From contig CAYWXK010000062.1 of the NCBI GenBank assembly GCA_964462515.1, positions 1 through 16,931 on the forward strand: a stretch of DNA of 16,931 bases, written 5' to 3'. Below are positions 1 through 7,797 of the stretch, in pieces (position 1 is the stretch's first letter; every line of letters starts with the position of its first letter). The notes under the pieces were generated by a model. That model searched no databases. It was not told where the DNA came from and was given only the letters and a program-made list of their open reading frames with translations. This stretch comes from CAYWXK01 sp964462515. GTDB lineage: Bacteria > Planctomycetota > Phycisphaerae > Sedimentisphaerales > Anaerobacaceae. A program made the translations under genes and the position numbers.

Positions 1-223
1 GAACGCCGTAAAGATAGTTGTTGACGAATTTGTTATCCAGCGGGCGGGCAATGCTATAAATGTTGAAGCCGAATAGCCCCATCAAGTAGCCTATAATTTC
101 GAAGTTGCCATAATGGCCGGTAACCAATAAAAGGCCTTTTCCCTCCTTCATCAGCCATTTGGCGTGTTCGGCGTTTTTGTATCGTGAATAGGCACGCCAG
201 TTATATTTTTTCACCAGACGAGG
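1..223 (-). pseudogene. LpxL/HtrB-like lysophospholipid acyltransferase fragment, fused to an SSS remnant and cut by the window edge
   Basis: Reading leftward from about 223, the frame encodes an internal piece of an LPLAT-family acyltransferase, the family that transfers acyl chains to lipid A precursors or related lipids at the inner membrane. The segment LVTGHYGNFE holds the family's HX4D/E catalytic motif (His codon at 115-113, Glu at 100-98), and it is followed by IARPLDN, a typical downstream block in planctomycete members. The frame has no stop up to the window edge, so the C-terminal part may continue outside. The usual N-terminal region is missing: upstream of about 223 the same open frame turns into sodium symporter sequence. 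The family call is firm. Whether the join is biological or an assembly error cannot be decided here. Confidence 0.75.
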
Positions 224-226
224 CGC

Positions 227-1036
227 AAAAATTATCCCCAACTGTCTCTGTTTAAGGCTCCGGGCAGCCAGTGTCCTTTGCACAATGAATTGATTAAGTC
301 CGCAATAGTAAAAATTCGGAATCCACAGCCCAACGACAAGCACCGTCCACGGCATTTCCGGATGATCGGCGGCAAAGCACCATATGGAGTCTGTCTTTGT
401 TGGCTTCAAAAAAAGGCTGGACTCCGCCTATCGCAACAAAACCGAGAACCATAGTAAGTAGTCCGCCAATCAAAAGAGTCGAACCCTGAAACAAGTCAGC
501 CCACACGACGGCTTTCAATCCGCCCCAGGTAGTTATAGACCGGCGATGACTCCGATAAGCCACACTGCTGCTGTAATATCCATATCAAAAATGGTATGTA
601 GTGCTAATCCTCCGGAGTAGAGAACAGCGGTGATTGTAACCGCAACATATATAACCATAGTATAAAATGCCATAATCCCGCGCGCAACAGAATTGTAACG
701 ATACTCAAGGTATTCAGGCATTGTGTAGATGCCGGCCCGCAGAAACCTGGGCAGAAAAAATATGGCTACAAAAATTATTGCAACCGCACCAAGAAGTTGA
801 TAGCCCGACACTGACAGCCCAGTGTTACCGGCGCTGCTGCCGGCCATACCCACGAATTGCTCGGTGGAGATATTGGCCGCTACAATCGAAAAGCCTATCA
901 GCCACCACTTTAACCCTCGTCCTGCTAAAAAATAATCCTCGCTGGTTTCCTCCTTGCGGCTTTTAAACAGGCTCAGTCCAACAACGACTGCGAAAAATGC
1001 CAGGAAAACACCAATGTCAAAACCACTCAACGCCAT
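227..1036 (-). pseudogene. Broken, truncated SSS-family sodium:solute symporter
   Basis: This is the N-terminal part of a second SSS (SGLT-like) sodium symporter. The likely start is ATG at 1036, with GGAG nine bases upstream; an in-frame TTG at 1042 is less likely. The first about 167 residues carry membrane segments and the SSS hallmark EDYFLAGRGLKWW. A stop at 535-533 ends this frame, but the homology (TTWGGLKAVVWADLFQG) continues in the next frame, so one base is missing near 533-534. An extra T near 374-376 then restores the original frame (DHPEMPWTVL, GLWIPNFYY, NQFIVQRTLAARSL). Family similarity ends at LGIIFA, about 227, where acyltransferase sequence begins. Family members usually have 500 residues or more, so over half is absent. 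It lies 85 bases downstream of the intact symporter on the same strand and was probably the last gene of that operon. Confidence 0.8.
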
Positions 1037-1121
1037 AACCAATTTCTCCAGATGGCAAATTAAGCCCGAATAAATCGCTGGATAAAAAACATAGGTTCCG
1101 ATCCTCTAAATGAAATCTGCC

Positions 1122-2918
1122 TTATTGTCCCGGCCCAGCCTTTGGTAGATATTGATACCAGGTGTATTTCAGTGCTACTATGGCCGCGACGGCCAGGCCA
1201 CACCATACCGCTGATGCAACATACCAATGGCCGACTAAATACATCGGGAATAGATACAGCCCACTTATAGCTATCATTGCGATTATGACATTAACGATTG
1301 CCAGAGACACGTTTTCGGATTTCGAAGATAACTCTTCAGCAGACAATCCGCACTCGTTCTTGATGGGCTTCCACAGGCCAAACGGCCGAACTGAACGATA
1401 GAAATCAATCAGAACAGCTTTCTCAACCGGACTTGTTGCCAGCGATACTATAATACTGATGAATAACGAGACCGCACATATTAGAGGAAAAATATAGTAA
1501 ACCGGTATATTCGGAAAGAACAAAGCTGCCAGCGATAAGAGTGTCCCGCCGAGCGTCCCAAGCGAATAGCCCCAGCCGTTCATCCGCCACCAGTACCATC
1601 GAAGCACATTCGGTATAATTACCCCAGCGCCCAGCGCCATCATCATCCAGTTCCATATCTGGGCGATGGACCTGGCTTGGAAACCAATGGCGATGCCAAC
1701 CAGAACAAGCAATCCTGTTGCCAGATAGCTGAATCTTACTGCCTGCTTATCGGTTGCCTGCGGACGAAAAAACGGCTGCCACAAATCACGAACAATAAAT
1801 GATGCACCGGTATTGACTGTTGCGCTGAACGTTGACATAAACGCCGATAGTAATCCGGCAATTACAACCCCCTTGGCACCGACAGGCAAAAATTTCTGCA
1901 ATACTAATGGCATCGCCTTCTCGGAATCTGTCACGCCGGCAACGCCGGTAAGGGCAACCAGGGCAATGCCGCACGCCATCGCCCATCGAACAATCAGAAA
2001 AACGCTCCACGCCGCCCCCACCTTTGCAGCATCGCGTGTATCTCGCGCAGCCAGAAACCTCTGGAAATCATACATTTGTGCCGGGCCTCCGGCATTTAGC
2101 AAAAAACCCTTTAAGACCCAGACAATCACAAGTGCTCCGAAAAGCTCAAAATGTGCGTTGCTTGTGCCAGAAAACTCTCCGATACGCCACGGCACACCCA
2201 GCGACGTCCATTTTTCCGGCAAGCTGGAAAGTGCCCCCGGCGTTAGTTTGTCCCAGGCTATGTAAGCTATGAATATACTTGCCAGAGTCAGGATGACCGT
2301 CTGGATGATGTCTGTTACCACAACGCTGTAAAGGCCGCCAAGAATTACATACAGAGTTGTTATGCCGATAACCAGAACGGCTAAAATGTCAGGCTCATGT
2401 TCGGTAAGCAAATGTTGCAGCCAGCCATTGGAAGTATATTGGGCCAGGTCTTCAATCCGCACATATACCGAGGCAAACTTGCCAATCCCCTGATAATCGT
2501 AGCCGATGAAACTGGCTAATGTAAGCACCGCCATCAGCGCATAAACAGTTCTTGATAGCTTACCACCAGAGCTGGTGCCAAAGCGTGTCTTCATCCACTC
2601 CGCCGCTGTCATTGCATTCGAGCGGCGCACCCATTTGCCCATAAAACCAAGAAAGAAAGCCCCCATCAAAAACCCCCACATCCAGTGATGCCACATCGAC
2701 TTCATACCCAGGACATAAAGGATAGAAATTATCCACATTGTCCCCGTGATGTCGAAATTGGACACTGCCCCGCTCATAGATAGCGCCAGCCAGTGAAAGC
2801 TTTTGCCGGCCAAAAAGTATTCCCCAAGATTCTTCGATGCCTGTTTCTGGTACCAGAAGCCAAGTCCAATCACGACCAGAAAGTAGAGGACAATTATCCC
2901 AATATCAATTAAGTTCAC
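1122..2918 (-). CDS. SSS-family sodium:solute symporter (SGLT-like sugar transporter)
   Basis: A 598-residue polytopic inner-membrane protein of normal length for the solute:sodium symporter family, which drives uptake of sugars or similar solutes with the sodium gradient. Visible marks are LGEYFLAGKSFHWLALSMS near residues 31-49, GGLYSVVVTDIIQ near 194-206 (the SSS inverted-repeat region), AGLLSAFMSTFSATVNTGAS near 354-373 where Na2-site hydroxyl residues normally sit, and NVLRWYWWRMNGWG, common in planctomycete and Bacteroidota members. Hydrophobic segments cover nearly the whole protein, compatible with 13 or more helices. The start is GTG at 2918, with GGGAG about nine bases upstream. It lies 21 bases after the URO-D-like gene and is probably co-transcribed with it and the GH38 gene, so its substrate is likely a sugar released by that enzyme. 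The exact substrate cannot be read from sequence. Confidence 0.93.
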   Translation of the reverse strand: MNLIDIGIIVLYFLVVIGLGFWYQKQASKNLGEYFLAGKSFHWLALSMSGAVSNFDITGTMWIISILYVLGMKSMWHHWMWGFLMGAFFLGFMGKWVRRSNAMTAAEWMKTRFGTSSGGKLSRTVYALMAVLTLASFIGYDYQGIGKFASVYVRIEDLAQYTSNGWLQHLLTEHEPDILAVLVIGITTLYVILGGLYSVVVTDIIQTVILTLASIFIAYIAWDKLTPGALSSLPEKWTSLGVPWRIGEFSGTSNAHFELFGALVIVWVLKGFLLNAGGPAQMYDFQRFLAARDTRDAAKVGAAWSVFLIVRWAMACGIALVALTGVAGVTDSEKAMPLVLQKFLPVGAKGVVIAGLLSAFMSTFSATVNTGASFIVRDLWQPFFRPQATDKQAVRFSYLATGLLVLVGIAIGFQARSIAQIWNWMMMALGAGVIIPNVLRWYWWRMNGWGYSLGTLGGTLLSLAALFFPNIPVYYIFPLICAVSLFISIIVSLATSPVEKAVLIDFYRSVRPFGLWKPIKNECGLSAEELSSKSENVSLAIVNVIIAMIAISGLYLFPMYLVGHWYVASAVWCGLAVAAIVALKYTWYQYLPKAGPGQ

Positions 2919-2939
2919 CTGTCGTTTCTCCCTGACTTT

Positions 2940-4154
2940 TTATCTTTCATTGACTGCATCAAACATCGCTACAATATTTTCCGCTGACACATTCGCTAAG
3001 ATATTGTGCACCTGCTGGAATACAAAGCCGCCGCCTGGCCTGAGTATCTTGACCAGTTTTTTAACCTGCTCGGCGACCTGTCTGGGTGTTCCATTTGGCA
3101 GAACATCTCTGGTATCGCAGCCGCCTCCCCAGAAAGTAATGTCCTTTCCAAATTCTGCTTTGAGCTTCGCTGCATCCATACCAGCGCAACTGATTTGAAC
3201 GGGATTAATGGCATCTGCCCCGGCCTCGATTATATGGGGCATAAGCTCTCGGACCCCGCCGCAGCAGTGAAGCATCACCTTCACATCGGCCAGCTCTTTT
3301 GCGCGATTCCACAGCAGCTTATGGTGCTCCTTGAAAAATTCACAATACATCTTCGGCGACATCATTGGCCCGGTTTGCATACCAAGGTCATCGCCAAATA
3401 GAATAATGTCGATGTATTTACCCACGGCTGCCAGAAACTGCTCGAGATTTGCAAGATGAATCTCGACAATTTTGTCTAAGAAACGGTGCGCTCTCTCTGG
3501 TTCGCCCGCCAGCAGCATCATAAAGTTGTCGTTGCGATAGAAAAATTGTCCCATTTCAAATAAATTTCCACCAAATAGACCAATAATGGCTCGGTTTGTT
3601 TTCTCCCGCAGTTTTTTTGCTCCTTCTGCTAACACCTTATTGTCAACCGGGCCCGGCGGGCTGGTAACAGTTGTCCACATACACTCATCGAACGCTCTTG
3701 CAATTTCATCCGGCGCATCTGGATTGTCCATAAGATGAAAATAAGTCTGCTCGAAATATAATGCCCCATCTGGCATTTGCGATAATACCCTGCCTGTTTT
3801 TGAGCGAATCACCCATCGTCCTTTTTCTCTCTCAATTCGTATCCACTCAGGCACAAAGCACGGCGTCCCATCAGGCAGTGTCCACTCAGACCACGACCTG
3901 TCATCAAGAGAAAAACCTCGACCTAACTCAATAGTGTCAACGCCAAATCGCTCCAGCACATCCTCATCAACTATCGCTATTTGCTGGATTACATCGTAAA
4001 TGCGAACCGGTCGCGGCGACAGTCCCAGGTGCTTTCGCAGCTTCGAGTATGCCATCGCTGCAATTCCGGATGAACGGTGTCCTGAAAAATCAACCGGCAC
4101 CCGGTCGGCTTCACGATGGTTTAGTGCTGCTAAAATTCGTTCTCTTGGCGTCAT
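2940..4154 (-). CDS. URO-D/MtaA-like methyltransferase-family protein (paralogue 1)
   Basis: A 404-residue cytoplasmic protein of the uroporphyrinogen decarboxylase superfamily. It opens with the family's RERILAALNHREADRVPVDF block. Relative to true HemE it looks more like the zinc-dependent methyltransferase branch (MtaA/MtbA, CmuA): HCCGG at residues 296-300, NPVQ at 317-320, and a further cysteine in GGGCDT at 343-348, giving a possible His-Cys-Cys zinc set (H296, C298, C346). DD at 255-256 and HNI near 383-385 are also family-typical. AGGAGG five bases before the ATG overlaps the TAG stop of the GH38 gene, suggesting translational coupling. Its place between an alpha-mannosidase-like enzyme and a symporter argues for a role in sugar or aglycone catabolism rather than heme synthesis. 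No corrinoid protein is encoded in the window, so methyl transfer is inferred, not shown. Confidence 0.88.
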   Translation of the reverse strand: MTPRERILAALNHREADRVPVDFSGHRSSGIAAMAYSKLRKHLGLSPRPVRIYDVIQQIAIVDEDVLERFGVDTIELGRGFSLDDRSWSEWTLPDGTPCFVPEWIRIEREKGRWVIRSKTGRVLSQMPDGALYFEQTYFHLMDNPDAPDEIARAFDECMWTTVTSPPGPVDNKVLAEGAKKLREKTNRAIIGLFGGNLFEMGQFFYRNDNFMMLLAGEPERAHRFLDKIVEIHLANLEQFLAAVGKYIDIILFGDDLGMQTGPMMSPKMYCEFFKEHHKLLWNRAKELADVKVMLHCCGGVRELMPHIIEAGADAINPVQISCAGMDAAKLKAEFGKDITFWGGGCDTRDVLPNGTPRQVAEQVKKLVKILRPGGGFVFQQVHNILANVSAENIVAMFDAVNER

Positions 4155-4163
4155 ATATGCCTC

Positions 4164-7100
4164 CTATTTTTTGGATATAGGAATTCGCAGCGTAACAATT
4201 TCGTATGCTGCCATTTTTATTGACCCCATTAGTTCTGAAATCTCCTCTTCGGCAAAGTTACTCAGCCATACCGTTTCAGGCGCCGGTTTTGCCCACACAA
4301 GTGTTGCTCGTTCAGGCCGCCCACTTACGTTAAACAGACGCAGAATTCTCGCTTGACCATCCTCACTCGGTTTAAGTGCTGTAACAATAACTCCTGCAGC
4401 TTTCACATTTAACAGGGGTATTTGAATGGGCGAGCCGCTCTCAACCGGCACGGCCACGAGCGGCTGGCTTTGTTCTATGCCAAACTTTGAAGCGTGCACA
4501 GAATCAAATCGCTTGTGTGGCATAACAGAATATCGAAATGTTGTCCGCCCTTCCTGATAGGCCCGGTAGTTTGTGAACCAGTAATTATTCATCACGTAAG
4601 AATAAATCGTCTGGCTCGGGTCAATGACCTTTATCCACGGCGTCTCGGCGGTAATTGCTCCGACCTCGACCAGAGGCGCATCGACTGTCACCCACGTAAC
4701 GCCGTAATTATTGTTTGATACATCCACCCATCTCTGTATGGTGAACCAGTTCTTGCAGGCACCCGCAAGCTGGTCGGTTTCAGGCCTGACAACAGCCCAC
4801 GGAATATCCATTCGCATCACACCATTAGGAACGTTGAACGGAAAACAGAAGTGCACCCCTTCCTTTTCGTAAATCTTTTTCTTATCCACAACATTGATTA
4901 TATCGATTCGGTCAAGACCATCGACAATCCTGACCTCCCGCGTAAGCTTATTGCAGCCCGGTGCATCGGATTCTATAGATAGCGATGCTACCAACGGCCC
5001 GCTTTCCTTCACACCGATTTTTACCTGCCCGTTACGTTTAGCATCTTTTGGATTGGCTCCCGGCACATAGAAATAGTCATTGACCCTCAGACCCGTCTTG
5101 TTATCGACTATGTCATTTTTTACTTCCTTCCATTTAATGCTTTTAATTGCGCCGCTAATTTCATCGACCGCAACCTTAATTTCGCTGTTGCTTAGTTTTG
5201 CTCCTTCAGCTTTGGCCTTGCCCGTTGCTTGTCCTTTACCGTGACTGAAATTGAAGCGTTTTGCTCCAAACGCAGGCACATCCTCTGCCACAAACGCAAG
5301 CTCACCGCTCGACAGTCGCTGTGCACCAATTTTTCTACCGTTGTTATCCTTAATAACATCACCGGCCAGCTTAACGTCCCCTGAGACTACAACAATATCT
5401 GTCCTTGCCCACGAGCAGGTATTGAACACATCGATAGCGGTAACTTCTTTTTCCTTGCTTTTGTATCCGGTCAATGCGTCATTGAACAGTTTCCGAGACT
5501 GGCTATCAGCATCGAGCGCAAATGCCTTTTTAATATTCCACTGTGCATTGGTGAACTCGCTGTTGGGTTCGCTGATGCTGCAATGCGCTCCCCAGGTGTG
5601 CTCATCATAAAGAATAACGTTCCTCCACGCAGTGTAAAATTCCTTGGCCGGGTAGCCCCTTAGGTTCAGCATTGCCCATAGCGCCTCGCTTTGCACGAGC
5701 CGTTCAGCGGCGGCTCGATTCAAACCTGTTTCTAATGCCGATGATGCTGCCCCGTCTTCCCAGTATGGCGTAAAATCCCCGCTAAACATTGGGACATTTG
5801 TTGCATATTGTCGCTCAAACTCGTGAAACATTTCGCTTGTGGTGGCGATGATTAGCTTTGGCCACGCATACCTCGCATTCCAGCTTTTGACAAAATCAGC
5901 TAAACACGGGTCGGGAGGCCCATTGTCGCCGCCGATTGTATATCGCACCTGAACGATGTCATACGGATAACCTGTTTTTTCAATGTCCTTCAAATAGTTA
6001 AAAATCTTTCTGTCTTGAAACCCTGGCTCCGCCAGAAACCACGAATAACCCTGACCCGCCACCCAACACAGAACCTTATGTTGCTTACACGGTGACATCC
6101 AGTAAAATGGCTTGTCTGCCCACGCCGATAACGTGAACCCGATGCGTGCGTCGCGATTCGGCCCTACTGAAAAGTATTTTACCCCGCTCTGTGACAGCGC
6201 CGGCACAATTCCCCACGTATAACCGGGGACATCACTTATCATCGCTGAATCTATCGTAACATTATGACGCCGGCTCAGTTTGCGGGAGTAATCCAGCAGC
6301 CGCACAAGCTCTTCCTGCCGGCACAGCGCCGTCAACTCGTTACCATACAGAGCATCAAGCCCAATCTGGCCTTTCTTAACGGCCTCGATGAATTGTTGCC
6401 GTTTTTGTTCTGAGGCCTGTTTGAGGTAGCTGTCAACCGCCCATAGCACTTCGACGTTCCACTTAAATTGTGACCCGGCTGGATAATCCGCACTTCTTTC
6501 CGATAGTTCCATTGCCTGCTCAAGATATTTCCAGTGCAGTTGCTCAACCTCTGTCTGCACCCGCGTATAACCGATATCGACATGCGAGTGTGGCAGCATA
6601 TACACCTTCCACTTACGAACCGGCTCGATAGGCAATGTGCGTTTTTCTATTGATTTGCCTTCTACCTTTACATCGACCTCAATAGATGTCCTGTCGGCAA
6701 CCGCACCAACCAGCGCCTCAACGACCTGCATACCTGCCTTGAGCGGTCGTTTTATCGTTTCGACTCCGTTGATACTTATAGTTGCCTCAACTTCGTTACC
6801 AACGTGCAGAATAGAAATGTTCACCGGCTGATATAGTTTTTTATCATTTTGCTTTACCAGAATCGGCTGACTGCTTACCTCCAGGACATTGGTCGTTTGC
6901 TCAACCGCCCCTGCCTCAACATTGTCCGATACCTTCAGTGATACCTGGTCATAAAGAACCCAGCTCCCGTTGAGAGTCGTAATTGTAATCGTGTTATTGC
7001 CCCTCTTAAGTATCTGGGATGGAAACCGTATGGATAGCTTATGTTCTCGTCCTTTGGCCAGCTCACCAAAAACTGATGCATCCCCGGCACCCTTCGGCAA

Positions 7101-7508
7101 TTCATAAACAAATGCTGTATCATTTACCTTTACCTGCACTTTTGGTGGTGCCGCAGCGTGAGTATCTACAAAGTCCAGCTCAAGTTCTGTCTCGCCGGAA
7201 CCTGCCTTGTTAATGCCGAACAAAATGGTAAAAGTGTGGCTTTTGCTGCCAGCCCACGCATCAACAGGACCAGGTTGCACGTATGGCCAGTCCTGTTTCG
7301 AGTCAGATTGACCCACAATGAATAGCACGTCTGAGGGAAACTTCGTCAAATACTGGTTATATCCTCCCGGCCCTAATGCAAACTCGCCGTTATCATTGTC
7401 GGCCTTGCCTATCTCCCACGCCACCTTTGTCTGGCCGACCGCCAATCCCGGTGCAAAAATAAAAAATAGTAACGCTGATATTGCTACTTTTGACCCAAAC
7501 ACTTTCAT
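4164..7508 (-). CDS. Secreted GH38-family alpha-mannosidase-like glycoside hydrolase with N-terminal beta-sandwich domain
   Basis: A 1114-residue exported enzyme. Residues 1-25 form a signal peptide (basic start, long hydrophobic core, likely cleavage near VGQ). Residues about 28-195 resemble the jelly-roll domain III of family 4 rhamnogalacturonan lyases (WEIGKAD..., IVGQSDSKQDW, NNTITITTLNGSWVLYD), a likely carbohydrate-binding module. A second beta-rich stretch spans about 205-295. The GH38 catalytic part starts at 300: HSHVDIGYT (307-315) supplies the metal-binding His and Asp, ISDVPGYTWG (424-433) has the expected nucleophile Asp426, and DEHTWGAHCS (635-644) has the downstream His of the family. 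The remainder is a beta-rich C-terminal region. GH38 enzymes are retaining, zinc-dependent alpha-mannosidases. GGAG seven bases before the ATG supports the start at 7508. It is first in a minus-strand operon with a URO-D-like gene and symporters. Confidence 0.88.
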   Translation of the reverse strand: MKVFGSKVAISALLFFIFAPGLAVGQTKVAWEIGKADNDNGEFALGPGGYNQYLTKFPSDVLFIVGQSDSKQDWPYVQPGPVDAWAGSKSHTFTILFGINKAGSGETELELDFVDTHAAAPPKVQVKVNDTAFVYELPKGAGDASVFGELAKGREHKLSIRFPSQILKRGNNTITITTLNGSWVLYDQVSLKVSDNVEAGAVEQTTNVLEVSSQPILVKQNDKKLYQPVNISILHVGNEVEATISINGVETIKRPLKAGMQVVEALVGAVADRTSIEVDVKVEGKSIEKRTLPIEPVRKWKVYMLPHSHVDIGYTRVQTEVEQLHWKYLEQAMELSERSADYPAGSQFKWNVEVLWAVDSYLKQASEQKRQQFIEAVKKGQIGLDALYGNELTALCRQEELVRLLDYSRKLSRRHNVTIDSAMISDVPGYTWGIVPALSQSGVKYFSVGPNRDARIGFTLSAWADKPFYWMSPCKQHKVLCWVAGQGYSWFLAEPGFQDRKIFNYLKDIEKTGYPYDIVQVRYTIGGDNGPPDPCLADFVKSWNARYAWPKLIIATTSEMFHEFERQYATNVPMFSGDFTPYWEDGAASSALETGLNRAAAERLVQSEALWAMLNLRGYPAKEFYTAWRNVILYDEHTWGAHCSISEPNSEFTNAQWNIKKAFALDADSQSRKLFNDALTGYKSKEKEVTAIDVFNTCSWARTDIVVVSGDVKLAGDVIKDNNGRKIGAQRLSSGELAFVAEDVPAFGAKRFNFSHGKGQATGKAKAEGAKLSNSEIKVAVDEISGAIKSIKWKEVKNDIVDNKTGLRVNDYFYVPGANPKDAKRNGQVKIGVKESGPLVASLSIESDAPGCNKLTREVRIVDGLDRIDIINVVDKKKIYEKEGVHFCFPFNVPNGVMRMDIPWAVVRPETDQLAGACKNWFTIQRWVDVSNNNYGVTWVTVDAPLVEVGAITAETPWIKVIDPSQTIYSYVMNNYWFTNYRAYQEGRTTFRYSVMPHKRFDSVHASKFGIEQSQPLVAVPVESGSPIQIPLLNVKAAGVIVTALKPSEDGQARILRLFNVSGRPERATLVWAKPAPETVWLSNFAEEEISELMGSIKMAAYEIVTLRIPISKK

Positions 7509-7797
7509 TTTTTGTCTCCTTTATGCCCATTTCGTTTGACAAGAAAATCATAAAATTTTGCCTATTCTTCTATTCTTTATAACAGTTTATCAGTCCCCGC
7601 ACGGCGACGCAAAAAATATTTATCCCAACGTCTTACGTGGGGTCGTTTAGCCGTCGCCGGAACGGCGACGCAAAAAAAATGATTAGCCCTCATCTTTATG
7701 CTGGGGGGCTTATCTGAATAAATGGTAAAATAACCTCAAACTTGGAGATTTGAAACTATTAGATAGAAAGTGAAAAATTTTTCGCAGGAGATAGTTT
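7509..7797. promoter_or_regulatory. Divergent intergenic control region between the GH38 operon and the URO-D2/MFS pair
   Basis: This 289-base gap separates two operons transcribed away from each other, so it must hold promoters for both. It is AT-rich near both starts and contains clear ribosome binding sites (AGGAG seven bases before the ATG at 7798; GGAG seven bases before the ATG at 7508 on the minus strand). I could not pick a convincing -35/-10 pair in either direction. The main structure inside is the pair of GC-rich dyads listed separately. Confidence 0.6.
7593..7679. repeat. Paired dyad and A-tract repeat, candidate operator pair
   Basis: The 16-mer ACGGCGACGCAAAAAA occurs at 7601-7616 and again at 7662-7677, a period of 61 bases. 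Each copy is the right arm of a dyad. In the second copy GTCGCCG (7653-7659) pairs with CGGCGAC (7663-7669) around GAA, with one more pair on the outside. In the first copy GTCCCCG (7593-7599) pairs with CGGCGAC (7602-7608) with one mismatch around CA. The flanks are also loosely alike. Two similar dyads in a divergent promoter region about six helical turns apart fit a regulator binding site, possibly with looping. A short interspersed repeat is the alternative. Confidence 0.5.

Noticed and set aside
1813..2265. A 150-codon plus-strand open frame inside the intact SSS symporter gene
   Set aside because: It is antisense to conserved transporter sequence, has low-complexity Ala/Ser/Thr-rich composition and no recognisable motif.
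2940..4154. Calling this gene hemE (uroporphyrinogen decarboxylase)
   Set aside because: The protein is longer than HemE, has HCCGG and GGGCDT cysteine motifs typical of the methyltransferase-like branch, and sits in a glycan-use operon without other heme genes.
7652..7670. GC-rich hairpin as an intrinsic terminator
   Set aside because: On the plus strand it is followed by A residues, and on the minus strand its T tract precedes the stem, so it has the wrong polarity in both directions; it fits an operator or repeat better.
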